64,000 nt of DNA. It comes from Turbatrix aceti (Eukaryota; Nematoda; Chromadorea; Rhabditida; Panagrolaimidae). This document shows positions 1 through 9,613 of the stretch, piece by piece. The stretch is taken from assembly GCA_963969345.1 (NCBI GenBank), contig OZ017767.1:6166739-6230738 (forward strand), written 5' to 3'. A model generated the notes under the pieces. The model searched no databases. It had not been told where the DNA came from and was given only the letters and a program-made list of their open reading frames with translations. Both the position numbers and the translations under genes were made by a program. Position 1 is the stretch's first letter; the number at the start of each line of letters is the position of its first letter.

Positions 1-112
1 ATGTAACTTCAAAAATAAAACAAATTTTTTTTTAAATAAATCAATTAAATAAAAAAAAATTAAAAGTAGTAAAAAAATTAAATTTAACGTAAAAAAATAA
101 AAAAAAACTCAC

Positions 113-3100
113 TGAAAAACTTCTTTCCTCGCGATAGCGTGCGTCCGGGCAGCGACGGCTTCAAAGACGTCGTCTTCCTCGTTGCCTTCGTGCTCGGCCA
201 CCAGCGCCTGTCTGATAGGCAGCGTAAGCCTCCACAAATTGCGCAGCCTCGTCGTTATTTTTTCCTCATCATCCGAAAATTTCGTCTTCACCACACTCAC
301 CGCAAATCTTCTCGGAATTTGAAGCTCGACCGGGACTTCTGGTTTCGGTGCCCTGATAAAGTATTCTTCATTGCAAGTGACCGTCTCAGAAGGATAAAGC
401 GCGAGATCCTCGTCTTCCTAAAAAAAATAACCCTTTTAAAACAGTCAAAATGTGTGCTTAAACCCACGTAATCCGGAATATCGGCTTTCATGATTCGGAG
501 AAATCTTCGAGCTTCCTGGACTTCGATTGGGTCGTCGACGATGAGGCTGGGGAAATGGATGGAGAGTCGGGGCGCCGTATACGGCGAGCGGAAGACCGAT
601 GGCAGGAAGAGGTTTGGGTGGTTGCAGCACTTTCGGAGCTGCATAACGATGTTCATCACCGACACCGCTGAGCCGCCTTTGATGCTGTCGATCGTGCTGG
701 AAAAAAATTTTTAAAAATTAAAAAAAAAATATTCGCGCAAAATTTTTTCCATCATAAAAAAATTAAAATTAGAAAAATAAATTTTTACTTTATTTTATTA
801 AAAAAAATAAACTTTTTAGAAAAATAAAATTTTAATAAAGTAACCAAAATTTTACAATCATTGAAACTAATAAAAAAAATATTATGAAAACAAAAGTGAA
901 TTTCACCCAAAAAAAGGTACATTTTCTTCAAAACAGTCACGAATCTTCAGAGTGGACTTAAAAAAAAAATTGCCAACTCTCAACTCCGAAGCCAAAAGTT
1001 CGTAAAACACGGCTCAAAAACCCCCCAAAAAAAACTCACGATTTCTGTCGAATAAACTGATTGTACATATTCCTCTGTATCCTCGCAAGCGGGCAGTACA
1101 CGACCTTTTCCACCTTCTGCGGCATCTGTTTCTCGACTTCAGCCTTCAGCCTACGCAGGATGAAAGGTCGAAGAACCGTGTGAAGCTTCTTGACGATCCT
1201 CGTGTTGTACTCAGCCGATCCCTCGGCCATCGCGCTCATCGGATCACTGAACCAATTTTTGAAGTCATCCTGTGAGCCAAAAACCGACGGCATGAGGAAG
1301 TATAGCAGCGACCAGAGTTCCATGAGATTGTTCTGCAGCGGTGTACCGGTGAGCAGCAGTCGAAATCGGGAACGAAGAGACAAAAGTTTGTTCCAGCGTA
1401 GAGATTTGCTGTTTTTGATGTTGTGCGCTTCGTCGAGGATGAGTGCCTGCCACGCGCGCCATTTGAACATACGCGTATCCCGGATGTACAGATCGTACGA
1501 CGTGATACATACGTTGAAGGCATTTGCCCGTTTCCAGCCTTTTCGCTTCTCCGCGCGTTCTTTTGTCGATCCGTAGTACGTCAGAATCTGCAGCGAGGGG
1601 CAGAATCTCTTGAATTCGCGTTCCCAATTCAACAAAACAGAAGTTGGAACAACAATGAGGTGAGGACCCCAGTTTTGTTCCATCTCAGCCAGGTAGGCCA
1701 CAAATGCGATCGTCTGAACAGTCTTGCCGAGACCCATTTCATCAGCGAGGATGCCATTGAGTCGATTCGCGTACAGCGAAACCAACCAGTCAAGGCCAAT
1801 GTGCTGGTACTCTCGCAGCGTACAAGTCAGGAGTTTCGGCACGATTGTTCGCACGTTGGCGGTATCGTAGGTATTTCCCGTAGGCTGGAAGCTCTGAGCG
1901 ACGTTGACGAGGTCATTAACCTCGTCGTCGTTTTTCTTGTTCGCTTCGACGCCGGAATCGGACGATACAGCCCTCGCGGGTTCTTTCACGATGGTCGTTT
2001 CTTCAGACAGCATTTTGGATTCCTCACAGATGCCATTTTCTTCCAGAACCTTGGATGACGCCGGGGATGACGGACCAGAGGTCGTCGACAAAATCTTGGT
2101 AGGAGACCGAGAACCCCGCTTGCCGTTGGTCGTCCTCAGAGGAGATCGTTCAAGGGCTGTTTGCTTCGCTGGCGGCAGCGAAGTGTCCTCGACTGGCGGT
2201 TTAGACACATCCGACGACAGCGTGATGCCGAGAGACGCGAGGTACTCGGGGGGGAGCTAAAGTTAAAATTTTCAACTCGCGTTCACAAAAAAATTTACAA
2301 ATAAATCGTTAATCAAACTTTTTTTGCGTTATACCTAAATTTTTAAAAATTTTAGGTTATCACATTGAAAAGTGCCGAAACGAATGTTGCAATGCGATAA
2401 ATTCGATTTTCGGCATTTTTCAAGGCGGTAACTCTATATTTTTATATTTTAAGCGTTTTTAACGCCCAAAATCGATTTTACCGTAAATTATTTTTTGCCA
2501 AAATTTCAAGAAGAATTTTTTAGGCAAAATCTCAACTCACATTGTGCAGAAGTTCTTCGTAAGAGTCAACGTCGCCGATGGCTTCCGGCTCGGTCAGCAG
2601 CTCACCGACGTCCTCGTCATCATCTTCGTCGTCCCCATCCCCGTCGGCCCTGGAGACCTCCAGACCTGGGATCATGAGCTCCGTGAGCGCAGAAGAACGA
2701 TCGATGACGCTGAGCAACTCGCTTTCGAGTCTCTTCTTCATGACAGCGTCGATGCGGTACTGTACGAATCCGTCGAAGAGTTCGCCCTGCTTCGCCCAGA
2801 AGTCATCGATCAGCTTTGCCACCCTGGCACACGCCTTCATCGCTATCTCGGTTTCTGACTCCTTGACTTTGTCTTTCGACTGTTGTTTTGCCTTGACAAA
2901 TGCCGCGGCACCCTGAGCTCGTTTCCGGGCCATCGTCAGCTGCCATCGCATGGTCAGTGTCTGTTCGCGGTTGAGGAACTGCATTTCCTGGATGAAGAAT
3001 TCGTTGCGCTGCAGGTAGGGTTTCTTTTCCCGGGACGGACGATGGATGGGCAGCTTTTTCCATTTTCCTCCAAGCATCAGTTCGTTCACGCGGCACATTG

Positions 3101-5983
3101 CGTTTGTTGTCTAAAATTGCACAAAAATGCATGGTTACCATATTTGGCAAAACAGTCGTTTTTTGTTCGCGAACGTATTTAAAATTATGTTCGTGAAATC
3201 AAACAAATACGAACATTTTTGACCGTATTCGCGAACGAATAAGCCCACTTTGATTTAAATTGTGCGAAATTTTGTACCTCTGAGCAGAGTTGTTCGATGC
3301 TCACAAAATTGCTCCTGCTCACTGCTCGCTCCTGCTCAGCTCACGAGCGCGAGCGGAGCGAGCGCGAAAAATTGGAGTGCTCAATGAGCATGAGCAGAGC
3401 GAGCACGAGAAATTGAATTGCTCAAAGAGCGCGAGCAGAGCGAGCAAGAGAAATTTTTAAAATGAGCACTGCTCACTATAAATTTAGTGCTACAAATACT
3501 AAAATACTGGTAATTTCGACCAAAAACACGATGTTGGGGGTATCTCCAAGGAGTATACGGTCTTTCTTTTAGTGAGGAACTGAATTTTGGCTCAAAATTC
3601 ACTTCTTTTTGTGTGAGCCATGTTCGCTCATTGCTCGCTCTTGCTCAACTCACGAGCGTGAGTAGAGCAGGAGCAGAGAATCTGAGAATAAAAGAGCGCG
3701 AGCGGAGCGAGCGCGAAAATTTTAGGAACTCAAAGAGCATGAGCAGAGCGAGCACGGAAAATTGAATTGCTCAAAGAGCGTGAGCAGAGCGAGCGCTGAA
3801 AATTGTCGAATTAAACAACTCTGCCTCTGACAAGGAAAGTGTCAGGGTTCATTTTGGAATTTCTTCACGAAACTTTGCCAAAAGTTTGATTTTACTATTA
3901 GAAGTTTATACTGAAAAATTCAGTTGCACCGCTCATGATCTGACAGAGTTACGGTAGTCGAAAATCACGTTTTTGCCTTTTTTGACGATTTTTGGCACGT
4001 TGTAGCTAGCGAACAACGTTATTCTCAAAATCAGGGTGTGCATCAATCGACGTAGTTTTGCATGGAGAATCGGATAAAAATATAAAAATTTAGGTTTGCC
4101 ACCTTAAAAAATGCCGAAATTTGCATTGGAAAAGATGTCACAATGCCAACATTGGTTTCGGCATTTTTCAACGTCACAACCCTACGTTATTATATTTTTA
4201 ACTGATTCTCCGTAAAAAAATACGTCGACTGGTACACCGCTTGGTTCTGAAAATGCCGTAGTTGTTTAGCTAGAACGTGCCAAAAATTGTCAAAAATGGC
4301 AAAAACGTGATTTTCGACTACCGTAACTCTGTCAGATCATGAGCGGTGCAACTGAATTTTTCAGTATAAACTTTTCATAGTAAAATCAAACTTTTGGCAA
4401 AGTTTCGTGAAGAAATTCCAAAATGAACCCTGACACTTTCCTTGTGAGTAAAAAATATAAAAATTGAGTACAAAAACATTTTTTTTTGTGTTGGATAACA
4501 GTTGTCCTATATTTTTTACTGGAAAAATTTTCTGAACGTTATTCGCAATTTTCTTGTCAAATAACACCGTTACCCAAAATTTATCCCAATTTTTGTTCGT
4601 TTTATCCGTTTAAAAAATTTTACTTTGTTCGCGAACAAATATTTATCTAAATTTAGAAAAATCTCTTCAGGAACGAACACAAAGAGAAAAAACCCAAATT
4701 GTTATCAAACAAACACGAACGTTCGTTCGTTCGCCGAACCCAGATTGTTCCCCAAATCAGTGAAAATCTAAACATACCAGGTCTTCAGTCAGCTCCAAAA
4801 ACTGGGGTTTCCTCTTTGTCCGCTGGAAATCAGTATTATTAGGATCCCATCTCGCCTTCGCAGCGGCCGCGTTGTTGGCGACGGCGAGCATCCGAGATTT
4901 GCGGAATGACGCAACGAATTTTCTGGACAACAGCGATCCAATGCCCTGGCTGAGGTACAGGTAATCTGAAAGGACATCGGACGATTCGTCGATCGGATTC
5001 TTGCTTGCGCCTGAATCGGCATCTTTTTCGTTTTTGTTTCGACGACCGAGAATCGTTCGGAACCACTCGAGAACGGCTTTCCGGTTTTCAAAATTCGCGT
5101 TTGAAAAATCGTAATCGGTTATTAGGTCTTCTTCGAATGGCAGTGGCGCGTTTTTACTTATTTCCTGAAAAAATAGGTAAAATGGGTTTTTTTTTAAATG
5201 TAAAATTTTTGAACCCACCGAAATTGCGTCCCGGTAGGCCTGCAGGTCCCGTTGGAAAGATGAAGACAAAGACGGCCCCAGTTGCTTGAAAATTGTGGAT
5301 TTGGTAGATGAGCACCAGTCAATACAAGGCGGTCGAGCTTCGAACCACCGACGTTGTCGGCGCTGGAATCGGATGACAGCCTGCCTAAGGTCGTCTCCGG
5401 TGAAGCCCGTGAACCTGTGGGCTTCGTCGTTCACGGCACCACCGCCACCGCCACCGCCGCTGCTGTTGCCTTCGTCATTGCCGATGCCGGTAGGATCCAA
5501 CTCCTCGGGTATCGAATTGCCCTCATCTACCGTATTCGTGCCACTCTGACCCGGGCCAGGATCCACATCCATCATTTCCGCATCCGGTATCCTGTCTTCC
5601 ACCAGAAAAGCGTCAAACTCGGCATATACGTTTTCTTCTGCTTCCAGATGCCTCGGAGGTGTTCGTCGATCGATGGCAGCGTGTTCTGCGACCTCGAGAT
5701 ACAGCCTGCCCATTTCCATTCCCGGGTACCGTAAGACTTCGAAATAGGCATCGTCTTCCGATTGATCAACGGGTGGCTCCACATCCGGCATCACATCTAC
5801 CAGAACACCCGGAACGATATCAGGAATACGGTCCCCGCCTTCAATATCAATGTCCTCGTCGAATAACTCGTCTGGAGACAACGCACAGCGTCCGACTGGG
5901 TCAGGAGAGGCATCGGAGTCAAATGAAGACTCAGAAGGCGCTTCGGCCTCCAAAGCTCCCGATCCATTGTGATATCCCGGCAT
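113..5983 (-). CDS. ssl-1: SWR1/SRCAP/EP400-type Snf2 chromatin remodelling ATPase (partial, C-terminus off left edge)
   Basis: Likely catalytic subunit of the SWR1/NuA4-like complex that exchanges H2A.Z into nucleosomes in the nucleus. Exons read on the minus strand: 5983-5219, 5164-4778, 3110-2541, 2256-1040, 696-468, 417-113, then a donor at 112; 1157 residues visible. The N-terminus (residues 1-380) is acidic. An HSA domain starts near residue 385 (GGKWKKLP... EEMQ-like FIQEMQFLNREQ), followed by an acidic stretch. The Snf2 ATPase has Walker A DEMGLGKT (near 745) and the DEAH box LILDEAHNIKNSK; TGTPLQNNLMELWSLLYFLMP and MNIVMQLRKCCNHPNLF closely resemble SRCAP. The helicase C lobe is beyond the edge. 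Start chosen at 5983 because TTTTCAG ends two bases upstream, a likely trans-splice acceptor. The 1667-bp intron 3111-4777 holds nested transposons. Family assignment is firm; the ortholog name is an inference. Confidence 0.9.
2335..2455. repeat. Central fragment of the foldback MITE family
   Basis: In the ssl-1 intron 2257-2540, ggttatcaca...aaaagtgccgaaa is followed by tttcggcatttttcaaggcggtaac, an imperfect hairpin matching the centre of the 3831-4444 element. The outer arms are missing or too diverged to see. Confidence 0.55.
3285..3823. mobile_element. hAT-like non-autonomous element with GAGC-rich interior
   Basis: 539 bp starting CAGAGTTGTT and ending AACAACTCTG (inverted). The interior is dominated by GAGCGCGAGC/GAGCAGAGCGAGC repeats on both sides of a unique core at about 3460-3600. 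The left flank is CCTCTGAG (3277-3284). The right flank reads CCTCTGA (3824-3830), and the missing G lies at 4448 beyond an inserted foldback element, restoring a perfect 8-bp target duplication. An 8-bp duplication and CAG-type termini are features of hAT elements; no coding capacity is seen. Confidence 0.8.
3831..4444. mobile_element. 614-bp foldback (palindromic) MITE
   Basis: The two halves are inverted copies of each other over almost the whole length: 3831-3850 begins CAAGGAAAGTGTCAGGGTTC and the complement ends the element at 4444. The outer ~200 bp are nearly identical; the centre, around the paired aaatgccgaaa/tttcggcattt, is more diverged. TGA flanks both sides (3828-3830 and 4445-4447), a 3-bp target duplication. 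No ORF of note. Superfamily not assigned. Relatives occur at about 2335-2455, 7390-7915, 34970-35105 and 46581-46815. Confidence 0.85.
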
Positions 5984-6966
5984 CGCTGAAAACCAGGGGG
6001 TCCATTGAGGGAGAGTCACTCGCAAAGTGCGCACGCGCTCATGGTTGCCAAAAACCGTGTTTTTTCAAATAAAACCCCGGTTTATCGTCAAAAATGGGTA
6101 TTTTTTGTTAAAATGGCATTAGCAGGCACTCGGAAACATTTTACACATAACAGGCGCCGTATGGGATGTAAAACAAGCAAATGTTCTAAATTGATTACAT
6201 TGCAGACAACGCGGAGCATAAAAACACAAAACAAAGGTCGTATGGGCGTTGAGATCACTCAAAACTGTCTAAAACCCGTGTGATAAGTCATCCTGGAGAT
6301 ATGTTGCAAAAAATCACAATCAGGGATGCAATAATAAGAGAGAATACGATACGCAAAGGATGCCAAAAAGCTGTTTTGTGGTAGAAAATCGTTTTTCACA
6401 TAAAGTCCGCTTTTCGTAGCAGGAGCCTGGCGTTCCGTGTCTTGTATCGCCGGTTAGAGAAAAAAAATTTGTCCGGCTCAAGGATGTCTAATGGATTGGT
6501 TTTTATGGATCCGTCCATCGATCCGCAGTCTGTAAGATCCCAAAAAGGAATGATTTTTTGAGACATAAGCAGTTATGCAAATCGTAAATCGGGGGAAAAC
6601 AAAGCTGACGCTGCGCGCACGTGCGATAATCAAGATTTTTTTTATTACGATTCGTTTGGTAGACAAACTGTTTTTTTTTGTTTTTGTGTTTTCAAAAATC
6701 ACGCAAACAAATTTTAAAAAAAATATAGCGCAAAAAAAGTTTTTTTGGAAAAATTTATAAAAAAATTTCTTGCAAGGAAATCAAAAAAAAATTGTAAATT
6801 TTTTGTTTGATTTTTTTTCATTTGATTCGTTCAACAGTGTCCAAAACTGACTTTAGAACATTTTTTTTTTCATTTTCTTATTTTTAGTCTGTTTTGTCAT
6901 CGGTCTATTTATTGAAATCAAATTTATGTACATTCGCCAGTTTCACACATTTTTGCCAGAAACGAT
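5984..6966. other. Intergenic, 5' of ssl-1 and 3' of the SH2-kinase gene
   Basis: 983 bp of AT-rich sequence with no supported gene. It should contain the ssl-1 promoter. A minus-strand AATAAA (complement of tttatt at 6908-6913) lies 54 bases after the kinase stop codon and is its likely poly(A) signal. Nothing else recognised. Confidence 0.5.
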
Positions 6967-9613
6967 TTAGGGCATGGCCTGTTCGATGGTTCGTAGTTTT
7001 CGGAAAACGTCAACCATCTTCGGACGTTTGGACGGCTCCTTGTCGGTGCAGGATTCTATCAACTCTCGAAGTGGTTTTGGTATGCCTTCGGGGAGGTCTG
7101 CAACGAAATATATTCAAAAAGAAAGTTGGAGCTTGTCACCTGAACTCACCTGGATGCCAGCATTTATCACCGCTTGTTTTCATCGTATTTATGGTCGCAT
7201 CGGGGACGTCCTTCCACGGCATTTCCTCTTTGATAACCTCAAAGATCATCAGTCCGAAGGCGTAGACTTCTGTTTCTTCCTTGATTTCTAGGGTTTTGAA
7301 GACTTCAGGGGCGATGTAGCGTTGTAGAGGGAGTAGCGGGAGTGCAGTCAGCTTTTTGGTTCTGAAAACAACGAGCATTAGTTTAATTTGGGGGATTTTG
7401 ACATGAAATTTGTCGGATGAAATTTTGCGAAAAAATTAAAAATTTTAACGGAAAAATTAATTTGACCATTTTTGACTATTTTTGGCACGGATTAAAGAAC
7501 TACGGATTTTCCAAAACCAAAACACGTATTGATAGACGTAGTTTTCGATTGAGAATGCAAAAAATATGAAAATTTGGGGTAATCATATTCAAAAATGCCG
7601 AAAATTGCGTTTAAAAAAAATTCAAAATGGCAGCTGTTGTTTTAACATTTTTCAAGGTGATAACGTTATTTTTATACATATTTTTATCGGACTCTCCGTC
7701 AAAAATTACGTCGATTAATAATCTTTGGTTTTGGAAACGCCGAAGTTTTTTTAGTTGCAACGTTCCAAAAATAGTCAAAAATGGCAAAAAATAGATTTTA
7801 GGCTACCGTAGCTCTGCCAAATCACGCTTCTGGCAGATAAATTTTACGGCAAAAACTTTTTTTCATAGTAAAAGCAACTTTTAGTAAAAATTCCATGTAG
7901 AATTTCCAAAATGTCACCCGAGCAGACTTACTTTTGCATGGAAGCGTTGCCCCAGTGGTTGAGGTAGTACCGGTACTTTTCGGGGTCCACAGACTGTCTG
8001 CTTTTCTCTAGCGTCTTGATTTCTTTCTTATCGACCATGATGTTCTTCATGCGGATATCGCCGTAGAGAAAGTCGAGTGCGTAGACCTGAAAGAGCGTGC
8101 ACGCGATATCTCTGAGGATTCCGGTCTTCTGCTTCACCGAGTACGAGCCCTTGTTCTTTGCGAGTATTTCCCTGAACGAGCCTTCGCTGCAGACGGTGTA
8201 CATGATGTGGAAGGGCTTGTGCATCGTTGAGATGCCCTCCACGCTGACTGCCGTATTGACGCCGATTTTGAAGCGAACAGTCTGGACGATGTGCATTTCG
8301 TAGAAAATGGCATTGAGCACTTCCTTCGTCTGGTGCTGGAATTCCTTGATGATGACGTTTCGGACGATGCGCGTCTGGCTGCAGCTGGTATCGTTGATGG
8401 TGTGGGTGCCCTTGAAGAGTTGGTAGCCTTCGCCTTTGGCCGCTTCGATTTTTTCCTTCGTGATCACGTCTTTCGGGGTCCTGACGAAGAGGTAGTGGTA
8501 GTTGTACTCTTTGTTGTCGTACAGACAGAATTGGCAGGGCATGATTCCGTGGCGCAGCTCGGCATCGCGGCCTGTGATTCGTTTGAAGAATCCTGGCTGA
8601 AATAAAGAACATAAAAATTTGTCAAAGGCAAAAATATCGATCAGGAAAGAGCGAACGTTTGCGAACAAATTTTATTTTTCCTGTTCGTGTTCGTTTGCGA
8701 ACAGATTTTTCTTAAATTTATTTCTTCACGTTTGTTCGCGAACAAAGTAAAATTTTTCAAACAGATAAAACAAAAAAAATTGAGAAAAAAAATTAATTGG
8801 CAAAATATTTTTTTTTAAATAAGAAAAAAAATTATTTTTTAAAATTTCAAAAAATGGCAAATAACAAAAAAATGTTTCACTCGGAGACAAAATTTTGCAC
8901 AAATGATAAAAATAATCTGTTCGAGTCAAAAATATTTGCATTCGTTGGATTTTTCAAAAAAAAAAATTCAAAAATATTAGTGTTCGTTTGCGAACAAAAA
9001 AACGGCTGCTCGCTCACCCCGCCTTCGACGTATTTCGTCATAAGACCATGAACCGTGTGGTCCTGAAGCAGAGTTCCGACGAGTCGATGATAGCAATTAC
9101 GATCGGTCCGTACGAGTCTGGTTTCCGTAAACTCAAGTTGAAAATGGGCAACCGGGTTTCCGGGCTCTTTGGTCTTGACCGCCAGCGTCAGCTTGTTGAC
9201 ATCGTTGCGGTACAGCACGTAATCTCCGGGTTCCTTGAGAAACTTTATTTCTGGATACCAGGCTGGCATGCGGCCGACAAAGTACTCGAGTTGGATGACG
9301 GATGCCGTCATGATGCACGGCACCGCCAGGCTACCCATGTGAGGGCATCTTTTGCGCTGCAAAAATTTCCCGAACAGGTAAAAAACCCCTGAGGCAAACT
9401 CACTCCTTCGCGAACACTTGAAACGTTCGCGACGAGTTTCTCCGGTTCGACATCGATCATTGCGGACGCTTCTGTTCTAAGTTTCTTCTTTCGTTCGGCC
9501 TGGAATACCGCAGCCTTGGCGTGGGTCGGTGCCCGGACAGGAGGCGCATCCGGTACCTTGGGCGCATCCGGGCGACTTTTTTTTTGTGACTTTTTTGCTT
9601 GCTGCGAATGCAT
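6967..9613 (-). CDS. SH2 domain + degenerate (pseudo)tyrosine kinase, Fer/SPE-8 type
   Basis: Five exons: 9613-9404, 9356-9018, 8596-7932, 7361-7150, 7097-6967; 518 aa. A basic N-terminal tail (KKSQKKSRPD) precedes an SH2 domain (about 85-180) with the phosphotyrosine-binding Arg in GDYVLYRND. The kinase fold follows: a candidate beta-3 lysine in VIIKEF, catalytic loop YGDIRMKN (HRD changed, Asp and Asn kept), and LNHWGNA where DFG should be, so the metal-binding Asp is replaced by His. YIAPEVF (APE), EVYAFGLMIFEV and the final KRPKM helix are intact. No glycine-rich loop is evident. Nematodes carry many SH2-kinases of this layout, several acting in sperm (SPE-8), which is only suggestive here. 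A CCACCAG acceptor 2 bases before the ATG suggests trans-splicing. Introns contain repeats. Confidence 0.85.
7390..7915. repeat. Diverged copy of the foldback MITE in a kinase intron
   Basis: The right half (about 7610-7915) matches the right arm of the 3831-4444 element: ttttcaaggtgataacg, gactctccgtcaaaaa, gtcaaaaatggcaaaaa, taccgtagctctg, catagtaaaa and aatttccaaaatg occur in the same order. The left half is a poorer inverted copy. It fills most of the 570-bp intron 7362-7931. Confidence 0.7.
8636..9003. repeat. GTTCGCGAAC-rich dispersed repeat in a kinase intron, reverse orientation
   Basis: The complement reads tatctgtttgaaaaatttta then a TTTGTTCGCGAACAAA palindrome and taaatttaagaaaaatct, matching the right half of the copy in the ssl-1 intron. 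Lies within intron 8597-9017; non-coding. Confidence 0.65.

Larger units (their letters stand above)
3158..4742. repeat. GTTCGCGAAC-rich dispersed repeat, split into two halves by later insertions
   Basis: The left half (3158-3276) and right half (4448-4742) together resemble the uninterrupted copy at 31478-31880: both contain gaacatttttgacc then a GCGAACGAA palindrome, and both right parts share gttcg.tttatccg followed by TTCGCGAACAAA or similar. The 1.17 kb between the halves is accounted for by a hAT-like element and a foldback element. Seen directly; no transposase is encoded. Confidence 0.7.

Noticed and set aside
4361..4567. 68-codon minus-strand frame
   Set aside because: Lies across the foldback arm and flanking AT-rich repeat; not a gene.
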